Source of the DNA: Arthrobacter sp. FW306-07-I
GTDB taxonomy: Bacteria > Actinomycetota > Actinomycetes > Actinomycetales > Micrococcaceae
Reading direction: 5' to 3'
DNA: 64,000 nt
Assembly: GCF_021800405.1 (NCBI RefSeq)
Contig: NZ_CP084550.1
Location: forward strand, 3,906,001 to 3,970,000
Part shown: positions 1-8,032 of the stretch, in pieces
How the letters are laid out: the number at the start of each line of letters is the position of its first letter
Position numbering within the stretch: the stretch's first letter is position 1
Translations under genes and position numbers: made by a program
The notes under the pieces: model-generated
Told to the model about the DNA's origin: nothing
The model's input: only the letters and a program-made list of their open reading frames with translations
The model's database searches: none

Positions 1-1
1 A

Positions 2-187
2 GGAGATTACGGAGCGGCTGGGGCAACAGGGGTTGTCCAGGACGTTCTGTTCACCAATGTGGGGAGGTACATCAGCAACAGACTTGATGACTCCAGAGGA
101 GAACTGGAAGCACCTAACGCAACAGCGATCACCATATGCAACAGTGTGACTCCTGCCACCCCCGCTGTCAATGAATTTCAGATATGA
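2..187 (+). CDS. Possible 3' end of an unidentified gene (partial)
   Basis: One frame is open from the left edge for 61 codons and ends in TGA. The peptide is rich in Gly, Ala, Thr and Asn and has no motif I recognise. Base composition is less GC-rich than the genes to the right. It could be the tail of a protein starting outside the window, or a chance open frame. The strong hairpin downstream (440-487) would suit as a terminator shared with the convergent gene. Confidence 0.3.
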   Translation, partial: GDYGAAGATGVVQDVLFTNVGRYISNRLDDSRGELEAPNATAITICNSVTPATPAVNEFQI

Positions 188-439
188 CGGAAAAGCCCGG
201 AATGTGTCGTCCGATGCGTGCCGCCAACAGGCCTTGCGTGTCAGGTGCAGCGTCGAATAAACCCGCACTTTTCACCCCGGAACGGCCCGCGAATTGGCAT
301 TTGACGGCAATCCCAGTGCTTTGGACTGCCGCGAAGTGCCACCTCGCGGGCGCTTGGCTTCCGCCGGCGGCTACGGCAGGGACCTGGATCCGGAGGGGGG
401 CCGGACGGCAACAACCCTGCGTGACTACCGGGAACATGC
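188..439. other. Intergenic stretch without a convincing gene
   Basis: Several overlapping open frames occur on both strands, but none has a ribosome-binding site, a family resemblance or consistent codon use. I see nothing else up to the hairpin that starts at 440. Confidence 0.4.
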
Positions 440-487
440 AACAGCGACGGCGACACCGGCACCTGCCGGACTGTCGCCGTCGCTGTT
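440..487. terminator. Strong hairpin, probable bidirectional terminator
   Basis: A 15-base arm (440-454) is the exact reverse complement of 473-487, with an 18-base loop. It lies just past the stop of the leftward metallo-hydrolase gene, where a transcription terminator for the formaldehyde operon is expected. Confidence 0.75.
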
Positions 488-526
488 TCCGCCCTTCACG
501 GGCTTACTGCATCGATTCTTTGTTGG

Positions 527-1147
527 CTACTGCGCCACCTTGGCCAGTGTTTCCCGTTCCGCGGCGATGGTGGTGTTGTCGCCGTGGCCTGTGCGGACCA
601 CGGTCTCAGCGGGCAGGGTCAGCAGCTTCTCCCTGATGGAGGTCAGGATGGTCGGGTAGTCGCTGTAGGACCGGCCAGTGGCACCCGGGCCGCCGTTGAA
701 CAGCGTGTCCCCGGTGAAGACCGTCCCTTCACTCTCGAGGTAGAAGCACGTGGATCCCGGCGAGTGCCCCGGGGTGTGGATGGCACGCAGCGTGGACCCG
801 CCAACTTCGAACACATCGCCGTCGGCGTGGTACTGGTCGGGCTTGGCGTCCTGGTACACCTGCTCCCACAGGACCAGGTCCTCCGAGTTCAGGAGGATCG
901 GGGCGCCCAGAGCGTCTGCTACTTCGCGGGCGGCGCCGATGTGGTCGTTATGCGCGTGGGTGAGCAGGATGGCCTTGACCTTGCGGCTGCGGACCTGGTT
1001 GATGATCGCAGCGGCGTCATGGGGCGCATCGATGATGACGCATTCCTCATCGTTGCCCACGATCCAGACGTTGTTGTCCACGTCCCAGGTGCCGCCGTCG
1101 AGCGAAAAAGTGCCCGAGGTGACCAGGTTCTCGATGGTGACTGCCAT
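527..1147 (-). CDS. MBL-fold metallo-hydrolase partnered with mycothiol formaldehyde dehydrogenase
   Basis: This is a 206-residue metallo-beta-lactamase-fold hydrolase. The metal-binding motif THAHNDH is at residues 63-69, followed by the GHSPGS and FTGDTLF motifs of glyoxalase-II-like enzymes. Its ATG overlaps the stop of the upstream dehydrogenase gene as TAATG, so the two are translationally coupled. In mycothiol-using actinobacteria an MBL hydrolase commonly sits next to the S-(hydroxymethyl)mycothiol dehydrogenase gene. It plausibly hydrolyses the formyl-mycothiol product, releasing formate and recycling mycothiol. Family and operon are seen directly; the substrate is inferred from context. 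Confidence 0.88.
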   Translation of the reverse strand: MAVTIENLVTSGTFSLDGGTWDVDNNVWIVGNDEECVIIDAPHDAAAIINQVRSRKVKAILLTHAHNDHIGAAREVADALGAPILLNSEDLVLWEQVYQDAKPDQYHADGDVFEVGGSTLRAIHTPGHSPGSTCFYLESEGTVFTGDTLFNGGPGATGRSYSDYPTILTSIREKLLTLPAETVVRTGHGDNTTIAAERETLAKVAQ

Positions 1148-2232
1148 TAGATCTCCACCACCGAGCGCAGGACCTTACCCTCGTGCATCTTCTCGAACGC
1201 TTCCTCCACCTGCTTGATGGTGATGCGTTCGGAGACGAAGGCGTCCAGGTCCAGGTTGCCCTGCTTGTAGTGCGACACCAGCATGGGGAAGTCGCGGGAG
1301 GGCAGGCAGTCACCGTACCAGGAGGACTTCAGCGAGCCGCCGCGCCCGAAGACGTCCAGCAGCGGCAGTTCCAGCGTCATCTCCGGCGTCGGCACGCCCA
1401 CCAGGACCACGCGGCCGGCAAGGTCGCGGGCGTAGAAGGCCTGCTTGTAGGTTTCAGGACGGCCGACGGCGTCAATCACCACGTCCGCGCCAAATCCTCC
1501 GGTGAGGGCACGGATGGCTTCCACCGCGTCCTCCTGCTTGGAGTTCACGCCGTGGGTGGCACCGAGGGACTTGGCCATCTCAATCTTGTTGTCATCGATG
1601 TCCACGGCGATGATTGTCGTCGCGCCCGCCAGCTTGGCGCCGGCGATCGCCGCGATGCCCACGCCGCCGCAGCCGATCACTGCCACGGACTCGCCGCGTT
1701 TGACGTCGCCGGTGTTGATTGCGGCACCGATGCCGGCCATGATGCCGCAGCCCAGCAGGCCGACGGCGGCAGCGTCCGCCTCGGGGTCCACCTTGGTGCA
1801 TTGTCCGGCAGCCACAAGGGTCTTTTCGGCGAAGGCGCCGATGCCCAGGGCCGGGGAAAGCTCGGTCCCGTCCTCGAGGGTCATCTTCTGGGTGGCGTTA
1901 TGAGTGTTGAAGCAGTACTGCGGCTGGCCCTTGGCGCACGCGCGGCACTCGCCGCACACAGCGCGCCAGTTCAGGATGACCCGGTCGCCGGGAGCCACGG
2001 AGGTGACATCAGGGCCGACAGCGCTAACCACGCCAGTGGCTTCGTGACCGAGCAGGTACGGGAAGTCGTCGCCGATACCGCCCTGCTTGTAGTGCAGGTC
2101 GGTGTGGCAGACACCGCAGGTCAGGATGTCGACCAAGGCCTCCCCCGGGCCCGGATCCGGCACCAGGATCGTCTCCAGCGACACCGGGGCGTTCTTTTCC
2201 TTAACCACAACTGCTTGGACTTTGTGGACCAT
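1147..2232 (-). CDS. mscR: S-(hydroxymethyl)mycothiol dehydrogenase (zinc-dependent, formaldehyde detoxification)
   Basis: This is a 361-residue zinc alcohol dehydrogenase family enzyme that oxidises the formaldehyde-mycothiol adduct with NAD. Catalytic zinc ligands are visible at Cys42 (GVCHTD) and His63-Glu64 (GHEATG). The structural zinc cysteines are at 93, 96, 99 and 107. The Rossmann glycine motif is GCGGVG, and the C-terminal [14 protein letters not shown] block is typical of the mycothiol subgroup. I set the start at the ATG of MVHKVQ because an AGGAAAGGAA ribosome-binding site lies just upstream; the open frame extends further without support. It is the first gene of a two-gene operon with the MBL hydrolase. 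Confidence 0.93.
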   Translation of the reverse strand: MVHKVQAVVVKEKNAPVSLETILVPDPGPGEALVDILTCGVCHTDLHYKQGGIGDDFPYLLGHEATGVVSAVGPDVTSVAPGDRVILNWRAVCGECRACAKGQPQYCFNTHNATQKMTLEDGTELSPALGIGAFAEKTLVAAGQCTKVDPEADAAAVGLLGCGIMAGIGAAINTGDVKRGESVAVIGCGGVGIAAIAGAKLAGATTIIAVDIDDNKIEMAKSLGATHGVNSKQEDAVEAIRALTGGFGADVVIDAVGRPETYKQAFYARDLAGRVVLVGVPTPEMTLELPLLDVFGRGGSLKSSWYGDCLPSRDFPMLVSHYKQGNLDLDAFVSERITIKQVEEAFEKMHEGKVLRSVVEI

Positions 2233-2544
2233 GGTCTTGTGTTCCTTTCCTGGATCCGGCTGGATCCGGTGAGTCGGCACCAAGTGCCAATCTAGCTGAC
2301 GTGCCAAGGCCCAGGGGTCTCGCCATGGCCAGTGCGACCTGCGGGATGATTGCGGATTACACAACAAGTTGCACAAAGCACTAACGGGAAATATGGCAGC
2401 GGCTACAGGTCGTGTCAATAGATATATCAGTTGCAGGCCAGTTGCGGCGCGGGTCACGGATCCTTTCCGGGCGAAGTTTGGCGAGGCAGGAAACCTGGGC
2501 TCCCGCCGCCCGGCGTCCTGTTATGTGGCCCAAATGTCCGGCAG
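2233..2544. other. Divergent intergenic region upstream of mscR and the small membrane gene
   Basis: No gene is apparent. It must hold the leftward promoter of the formaldehyde operon and, at its right end, the rightward promoter of the next gene. I could not pick out a convincing operator. Confidence 0.4.
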
Positions 2545-2550
2545 TAGGCT
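2545..2550 (+). promoter_or_regulatory. -10 box TAGGCT of a leaderless promoter
   Basis: TAGGCT ends 7 bases before the ATG at 2558, so transcription would begin at or next to the start codon. No Shine-Dalgarno is needed or seen. Confidence 0.6.
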
Positions 2551-2557
2551 GGATGGC

Positions 2558-2872
2558 ATGGCTTTTGAAGAAACCCCTGCCGAGCGGCGCGAAGTAACCG
2601 TCCGCCGGGCACCCAAATACGTTCCATTCCTGATCCTGGGTGCCGTGGTGGGAATTATCGCTGCCGCAGTGGTGGCATATGCGGTTCCGGGCGACGCGTC
2701 ATTCGACCCCGCAGCCGTCTTCGGTTTCTTCCTGATCATGTTCGCTGCCATCGGTGCCATCCTCGGTGCTGGCCTGGCGCTGGTCCTTGACCGTCGAAGC
2801 GTGAAACGGCAGCAGACGGCCGTGGTGGAGGCTGTTCCGGATTCAGAGCCCGATACCGATCCCCAGGGCTAG
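2558..2872 (+). CDS. Small two-helix membrane protein upstream of purF
   Basis: The product has 104 residues. Two hydrophobic helices lie at about residues 23-45 and 55-80, with a basic linker after the second and an acidic, proline-containing tail. I chose the ATG at 2558 because a TAGGCT box lies 7 bases upstream; an in-frame ATG at 2534 is possible. Similar small proteins occur before purF in Arthrobacter-type genomes and are sometimes called potassium transporter Trk, which the sequence does not support. Function is unknown. Confidence 0.7.
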   Translation: MAFEETPAERREVTVRRAPKYVPFLILGAVVGIIAAAVVAYAVPGDASFDPAAVFGFFLIMFAAIGAILGAGLALVLDRRSVKRQQTAVVEAVPDSEPDTDPQG

Positions 2873-2917
2873 CAGGTCACAAACCGGTGGCCGGAAAAGA
2901 CATACCCCATATCGTGC

Positions 2918-2923
2918 GATAAT
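2918..2923 (+). promoter_or_regulatory. -10 box GATAAT for purF, leaderless
   Basis: GATAAT is followed by 6 bases and then the GTG start at 2930. This spacing implies an mRNA beginning at the start codon. No clear -35 element is visible. Confidence 0.5.
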
Positions 2924-2929
2924 CGATCA

Positions 2930-4600
2930 GTGGCACGCGGCGATGGAAAACTTTCCCATGATCTTCTCCCCGGCGAAAAAGGCCCCCAGGACGCTTGCGG
3001 CGTCTTCGGCGTCTGGGCACCGGGTGAGGAAGTAGCAAAACTTACCTATTACGGGCTGTATGCATTGCAGCACCGCGGTCAGGAGTCGGCTGGCATAGCG
3101 ACCAGCGACGGCAAACGGATCAACGTCTACAAGGACATGGGCCTCGTCTCCCAGGTCTTCGACGAGACCACCCTGAACACCTTGACCGGGCACCTGGCTG
3201 TGGGCCACTGCCGCTACTCCACCACCGGCGCCAGCCACTGGGCCAATGCACAGCCCACGCTCGGCGCCACGGCCACTGGCACGGTTGCCCTGGCACACAA
3301 CGGCAACCTGACCAACACCGTGGAACTCAACGCCATGATCACCGAACGCAACGGCGGTCATCTCACCGGTGAAATGAAGCAGGGCAACACCTCGGACACC
3401 GCGTTGGTCACCGCCCTGCTGGAGGGCGAGCCGGGCAAGACGCTCGAGGAAACCGCCACCGAACTGCTGCCCAAGATCAAAGGCGGCTTCTGCTTCGTCT
3501 TCATGGATGAAGGTACCCTTTACGCGGCGCGCGACACCTTCGGCATCCGCCCCCTGGTCCTGGGCCGGCTGGAGCGCGGCTGGGTCGTCGCGTCCGAACA
3601 GTCCGCCCTGGCCACCGTGGGTGCCAGCTTCATCCGCGAGATCGAGCCGGGTGAGTTCATCGCCATTGACGAGGACGGGGTGCGTTCCAAGCGCTTCGCG
3701 GAGCCGACGCCGGCGGGCTGCGTTTTTGAGTACGTGTACCTTGCGCGCCCGGACGCCGCCATAGCAGGGCGGTCCGTGTACGAATCCCGGGTGGAGATGG
3801 GACGCCAGCTGGCCCGGGAAAACACCCAGGTTGCGGATATCGTCATCCCCGTACCGGAGTCCGGCACCCCGGCGGCGGTCGGTTACGCCGAGGAATCCGG
3901 CATCCCTTTCGCCCACGGCTTCGTCAAGAACTCCTACGTGGGCCGCACCTTCATCCAGCCGTCGCAGACCCTGCGCCAGCTGGGCATCCGGCTCAAGCTC
4001 AACGCCTTGGAATCGGTGATCCGCGGCAAGCGCGTTGTCGTGGTGGATGACTCGATCGTCCGCGGCAACACCCAGCGGGCCATCGTAAGGATGCTCCGGG
4101 AAGCCGGAGCTGCCGCCGTGCACGTGAAGATTTCCTCCCCGCCGGTACAGTGGCCCTGCTTCTACGGCATCGACTTCGCCTCCCGGGCCGAGCTGATCGC
4201 CAACGGCGCCACCATTGAAGAGATCTCCCAGGCCATTGGCGCCGACTCACTGGCCTATATCTCAGAGGACGGCATGATCGGGGCCACCCGGCAGCCGCGC
4301 GAACGCCTCTGCACTGCCTGCTTCACCGGCAAATACCCCATTAAGCTTCCCGATGCGGACAAGCTGGGCAAGAACCTGCTGGAGCGCACGGACCTCGGCG
4401 GCCTGAAGCCTTCCCCGTCCGCGCTCCCCGGTGAAACCGCCGCCCTGGCCGTTGACGCCACCGAGGATCCCGCGGAAAAGTCCGGTGCCACCGGTTGCGA
4501 TCCGGGCCCGGACTCCGAATTCGAGAACCTGCTGACCGAAGCCGACCTCGTGCCCGACGTACACGCCGCCACCAGCGCCGACAAGAAGGATTCCGTATGA
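2930..4600 (+). CDS. purF: Amidophosphoribosyltransferase
   Basis: This 556-residue enzyme catalyses the first committed step of purine synthesis, making phosphoribosylamine from PRPP and glutamine. The N-terminal glutamine amidotransferase nucleophile is Cys23 in the motif CGVFG, so a 22-residue propeptide would be removed. The PRPP-binding motif VVVVDDSIVRGNT lies near residue 370. The C-terminal 70 residues after the catalytic domain are variable and Pro/Ala/Glu-rich. GTG at 2930 is used with a -10 box right before it. The stop overlaps the start of purM as ATGA, so the pair form an operon. Confidence 0.96.
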   Translation: MARGDGKLSHDLLPGEKGPQDACGVFGVWAPGEEVAKLTYYGLYALQHRGQESAGIATSDGKRINVYKDMGLVSQVFDETTLNTLTGHLAVGHCRYSTTGASHWANAQPTLGATATGTVALAHNGNLTNTVELNAMITERNGGHLTGEMKQGNTSDTALVTALLEGEPGKTLEETATELLPKIKGGFCFVFMDEGTLYAARDTFGIRPLVLGRLERGWVVASEQSALATVGASFIREIEPGEFIAIDEDGVRSKRFAEPTPAGCVFEYVYLARPDAAIAGRSVYESRVEMGRQLARENTQVADIVIPVPESGTPAAVGYAEESGIPFAHGFVKNSYVGRTFIQPSQTLRQLGIRLKLNALESVIRGKRVVVVDDSIVRGNTQRAIVRMLREAGAAAVHVKISSPPVQWPCFYGIDFASRAELIANGATIEEISQAIGADSLAYISEDGMIGATRQPRERLCTACFTGKYPIKLPDADKLGKNLLERTDLGGLKPSPSALPGETAALAVDATEDPAEKSGATGCDPGPDSEFENLLTEADLVPDVHAATSADKKDSV

Positions 4601-5742
4601 CCTCCGCCAGCCCCGCCGCAGAAAACTCCGGCATCACCTACGCCTCCGCCGGCGTGGACGTTGAAGCCGGGGACCGCGCCGTCGAGCTCATGAAGGATGC
4701 CGTCAAGGCGACCCACAACTCCTCGGTGATCGGCGGGGTGGGCGGCTTCGCGGGCCTCTACGACGTCTCCAGGCTGCTGACCTACAGGAAGCCGCTGCTG
4801 GCCACCTCAACGGACGGCGTGGGCACCAAGGTGGCCATCGCGCAGGCGATGGACATCCACGACACCATCGGGTTCGACCTGGTGGGCATGGTGGTGGACG
4901 ACATCGTGGTGGTGGGCGCCGAGCCGCTGTACATGACCGACTACATCGCCTGCGGCAAGGTTGTCCCGGAGCGCATCGCCGACATCGTCCGCGGCATCGC
5001 CTCCGCCTGCTCCGTAGCCGGCACCGCCCTGGTGGGTGGCGAAACCGCCGAGCACCCCGGCCTGCTGGGCGAGCATGAGTACGACGTTGCCGGTGCAGCC
5101 ACCGGCGTAGTGGAGGCCGACGCGCTGCTGGGTCCGGACCGGGTCCGCGCCGGGGACGTGGTGATCGGTATGGCCTCCTCCGGGCTGCACTCCAACGGCT
5201 ACTCCCTGGTCCGCCGCGTCATCAACCATGCCGGCTGGGCGCTGGACCGCCAGGTCTCGGAACTGGGCCGCACCCTGGGTGAGGAACTCCTGGAGCCGAC
5301 CCGCGTCTACGCGGCCGATTGCCTGGACCTGGCCCGCACCTTCCCGGTCAGCGCCGGCGCGGCCGTGCACGGCTTCAGCCACGTGACAGGCGGTGGCCTG
5401 GCCGCCAACCTGGCCCGTGTCCTGCCGCAGGGCCTGGTGGCCACGGTTGACCGCGCCACCTGGGAACTGCCGGCCATCTTCAAGCTCGTGTCCGAACTGG
5501 GCAACGTCCCCCTGGCCGACCTGGAGCGCACGCTGAACCTCGGCGTGGGCATGGTGGCCATCGTGTCCCCCCAAGCAGCGGATGCCGCCGTGGCCCGCCT
5601 CAACGAGCGCGGGCTGCCGTCCTGGATCATGGGCACCGTCACCGCGGACTCCGATTCGATCGACAAGTCCGGCCCCGATTACGTGCAGGGCGCCAAGGGC
5701 GTGGACGGCGGAGCTGTCCGCCTGGTCAACGCCTACGCCTAA
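4597..5742 (+). CDS. purM: Phosphoribosylformylglycinamidine cyclo-ligase (AIR synthetase)
   Basis: This 381-residue cytosolic enzyme closes the imidazole ring in purine synthesis with ATP. Typical motifs include SVIGGVGGFAGL near the N-terminus, STDGVGTKV, the DIVVVGAEPLYMTDY block, GGETAEHPG and the C-terminal LGVGMV. Its ATG lies inside the purF stop (ATGA), which fixes the start. An inverted repeat after the gene separates it from the convergent VOC gene. Confidence 0.96.
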   Translation: MTSASPAAENSGITYASAGVDVEAGDRAVELMKDAVKATHNSSVIGGVGGFAGLYDVSRLLTYRKPLLATSTDGVGTKVAIAQAMDIHDTIGFDLVGMVVDDIVVVGAEPLYMTDYIACGKVVPERIADIVRGIASACSVAGTALVGGETAEHPGLLGEHEYDVAGAATGVVEADALLGPDRVRAGDVVIGMASSGLHSNGYSLVRRVINHAGWALDRQVSELGRTLGEELLEPTRVYAADCLDLARTFPVSAGAAVHGFSHVTGGGLAANLARVLPQGLVATVDRATWELPAIFKLVSELGNVPLADLERTLNLGVGMVAIVSPQAADAAVARLNERGLPSWIMGTVTADSDSIDKSGPDYVQGAKGVDGGAVRLVNAYA

Positions 5743-5757
5743 AACCCTCCATCCATT

Positions 5758-5803
5758 GCTGGGTACTTGTCGTTTTCACGCCTGGGAACGACAAGTACTC
5801 AGC
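5758..5803. terminator. Inverted repeat between convergent purM and VOC genes
   Basis: Arms 5758-5774 and 5787-5803 match with one mismatch around a 12-base loop. The arm ends in GTCGTT at the loop, and the repeat is followed by ACTCGATG. A related palindrome lies at 56334-56389, so this may be a repeat family doubling as a bidirectional terminator. Confidence 0.65.
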
Positions 5804-5814
5804 ACTCGATGCTT

Positions 5815-6588
5815 TTAATCGACTTGGATCAGGTTGAGCACTCCGCCCTGGGGATCCCTTATGGTGGCCAGTGAACCGTCGACAGGGTATTCGTCCGGCT
5901 CCACCAGGACCTCGCCGCCTGCTGCCTGGGCCGCCGCTGCCGCCCCTGCAACATCCGCCACGCCGAAATAGACCTGCCAGTCGGCCTGCTCGCATTCATC
6001 GGCAGGAACGACGCCGGCCACTTCGCTGCCGTCGATGAGCAGCGTGCTGTAGCTGCCGCCGTCGTCCTGGGGATACTCGGTGACCTCATGCCCGAACAGC
6101 TGCTGGAAGAAGCCGACGGCGGCCGGAGGCTCGGGCGTGAACAGTTCCGCCCAGGCAAGCGCACCGGGCTCGTTGAACAAGCGGCTTCCGTAGTGCGTTC
6201 CGGGCTCCCAGATCCCGGTGGTTCCACCGCCGGGAGGGGCCAGGAAGCCAAGCACTCCCGTATCGCCCACCGGCTCCGGGCCGAACAAAGCAGTGCCACC
6301 GGTGTGGCGTGCTTCTTCCAGCACGTCCGCGGCATCCTTGGCGGAGAAGTAGATGTTCCACTTTGCGGCAGTGCCGGCCTCCAACTGGAGGGGGTTTTGC
6401 GGTGCGATCGTGGATACCAGCTCTCCGCCCACGAAGGCCTGCGCGTAGCTGCGGCCATCCGGGGTGGGAAAGTCCTGGTAGGTCCAGCCGAAGATACGGC
6501 CGTAGAAGTCTTTGGCGGCGGCAACATCCGGGGTCTGCAGATCCGCCCAGCAGGGCTCGCCGTTGGCGTACGTGGTCCGAACAGTCAT
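5815..6588 (-). CDS. Two-domain VOC (glyoxalase/bleomycin-resistance fold) protein
   Basis: The 257-residue protein contains two tandem VOC domains. The first (about 10-120) holds GEPCWADLQTPDVAAAKDFY and WNIYF; the second (about 135-255) holds PGALAWAELFTPEP and WQVYFGV. It resembles the actinobacterial 27-kDa antigen Cfp30B group, whose substrate is not established. The start ATG has a TAACCT box 6 bases upstream, suggesting a leaderless transcript. It converges on purM. Confidence 0.85.
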   Translation of the reverse strand: MTVRTTYANGEPCWADLQTPDVAAAKDFYGRIFGWTYQDFPTPDGRSYAQAFVGGELVSTIAPQNPLQLEAGTAAKWNIYFSAKDAADVLEEARHTGGTALFGPEPVGDTGVLGFLAPPGGGTTGIWEPGTHYGSRLFNEPGALAWAELFTPEPPAAVGFFQQLFGHEVTEYPQDDGGSYSTLLIDGSEVAGVVPADECEQADWQVYFGVADVAGAAAAAQAAGGEVLVEPDEYPVDGSLATIRDPQGGVLNLIQVD

Positions 6589-6594
6589 CCGGTC

Positions 6595-6600
6595 AGGTTA
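6595..6600 (-). promoter_or_regulatory. -10 box TAACCT for the VOC gene
   Basis: On the minus strand TAACCT ends 6 bases before the ATG at 6588, the TANNNT-start spacing of leaderless actinobacterial genes. Confidence 0.55.
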
Positions 6601-6627
6601 CCAATCCGGTCCGTGAAGCAATACGGA

Positions 6628-6671
6628 AAGCCCGCTGCCGCACCGGTAATCCGGGGTGGCAGCGGGCTTCG
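6628..6671. terminator. Hairpin terminator downstream of the DUF3073 gene side
   Basis: The sequence AAGCCCGCTGCC recurs as its reverse complement about 18 bases later. It lies between the VOC promoter and the DUF3073 stop, where a leftward terminator for the DUF3073 mRNA would be. Confidence 0.6.
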
Positions 6672-6804
6672 CGCTGTAAGCGGTCACCCGAACCGGGTAT
6701 CAAAAAGGAGTTCCCGCACATTACCTGCGTCCGCATTCCTGCGGGATCAGTCTGTGCTTGAGCGCCACAGCAGCCGGGCCAGAGCCACGGCGGGCTTGCG
6801 ACAA

Positions 6805-7038
6805 CTAGCCGATGCGACGGTGGTCAACCTCGTCGTCATCGTCATCCAAATCATCCGCGTACTTATCCACATAAGCCGAATAGTCCGGTTCGACCGGCTC
6901 ATTCGAGTAACGGCTCGTTGAACGACTGGCAGGGCCCGTCAGCTCACGCTGAAGTGCCGAGTAGTCAGTGTTCGGGGAGTAGTACTTGATGTCCCGAGCC
7001 TGCTTGGTAGCTTTTGCCTTTTGACGGCCGCGCCCCAT
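6805..7038 (-). CDS. DUF3073 domain protein
   Basis: The 77-residue protein starts MGRGRQKAKATKQARDIKYY, the hallmark of the actinobacterial DUF3073 family. A basic N-terminus is followed by a Ser/Thr-rich middle and a very acidic Asp-run tail. An AAGGGGG ribosome-binding site lies 8 bases before the ATG at 7038, so longer upstream open sequence is not used. Function is unknown. Confidence 0.88.
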   Translation of the reverse strand: MGRGRQKAKATKQARDIKYYSPNTDYSALQRELTGPASRSTSRYSNEPVEPDYSAYVDKYADDLDDDDDEVDHRRIG

Positions 7039-7308
7039 GGCGTGACCCCCTTTTGTACTTGGACCGGAGGTGGTCACCTTGGCGATCGGTGAGGCCCCGG
7101 AATGTTTGGTCAATTTGTCGTACACCTAGATTACATGCTTTCGGCGGGCCCCGCTTGCCGCCTCGAGGCCCGCACGGCCCGGTGGGGTACCATGACGCAC
7201 TCCCACCCGCGGGATTCCGGCATTTTTCTTCGGTAGAGTCACCTAAGAACTGCCGATATTATCCGGCCGTTGGCGAGCCGCGGAACCAAACCAGGAGGAT
7301 GCGCACCC

Positions 7309-7989
7309 GTGAACCAGCAGGACCTCCCGCCAAAACCGTCCTCGCCGCCGCGCACCGGAGGCCTGCCTAAGATCCCTAACGGAAACGGTACGTCAGCTCC
7401 TGCGCCGGAATCCGTCACCTGGTCCCAAACGCCCCACGAGCCCGCCCTGGAAAAGCGCGCCAACAGGCGGCCGGCCTTTTGGAAGGCGCTTCTCGTCGTC
7501 GTAATCCTGGCGGTTGCGGGATCGCTGGTATGGCTTGCCGTGTGGCTGGGCTCTTCCCCGGGCACCCAGGCACCGAAAGCCGCTGCACCGGGTGTGCTGC
7601 AGACCGCCGTCACTCCGCCCGCCAGCCCCCAGCCCCTCCCCCGGGAAGGGGTGGCACCCGCCGCGTACGCCGTTGGTGATTGCTTCAAGGACTTCGACCC
7701 GCAGGCGCTGTCGTCCACGGTGGTGGCCTGTGACACGCCCCATTCGGCGCAGTTGGTGGCCACCCTGCACTACCCGCAGGACGCCGAGTATCCGGGTGCG
7801 GACCCGCTCAAGGCAAAAGCGCTGGAGGTCTGCCAGGCAGCAAAGCTCAGCCCGGCGGCGAAGCAGTTCCCGCTCAACTACCAGCGCAGTTACCCCAGCA
7901 CCACCAGCTGGGGATCAGGCGACCGTCGGGTGGACTGCTACGTCGCGGCCGACGGCGGCAACGTGATCAACGCAAGTGTGCTGCCCTGA
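7309..7989 (+). CDS. Membrane-anchored septum-formation family protein
   Basis: The 226-residue product has a Pro/Ser-rich cytoplasmic N-terminus and one transmembrane helix at about 57-80 (WKALLVVVILAVAGSL...). A short Pro-rich linker follows, then an extracytoplasmic domain with YAVGDCF, VVACDTPHSAQ and a late Cys (VDCYV). That cysteine/His-Ser layout fits the septum-formation (PF13845-like) domain. I chose GTG at 7309 because AGGAGG lies 10 bases upstream. The cell-division role is a family label, not proven. Confidence 0.78.
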   Translation: MNQQDLPPKPSSPPRTGGLPKIPNGNGTSAPAPESVTWSQTPHEPALEKRANRRPAFWKALLVVVILAVAGSLVWLAVWLGSSPGTQAPKAAAPGVLQTAVTPPASPQPLPREGVAPAAYAVGDCFKDFDPQALSSTVVACDTPHSAQLVATLHYPQDAEYPGADPLKAKALEVCQAAKLSPAAKQFPLNYQRSYPSTTSWGSGDRRVDCYVAADGGNVINASVLP

Positions 7990-8032
7990 CAGAGAGCCTG
8001 CCGGGGCAGCACACCCAAACCGCAGCGCGAGG

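Noticed and set aside
1183..2295. 370-codon frame opposite mscR
   Set aside because: High-GC shadow of the dehydrogenase gene; no family motif.
2927..4123. 398-codon frame opposite purF
   Set aside because: Antisense shadow of purF without a ribosome-binding site.
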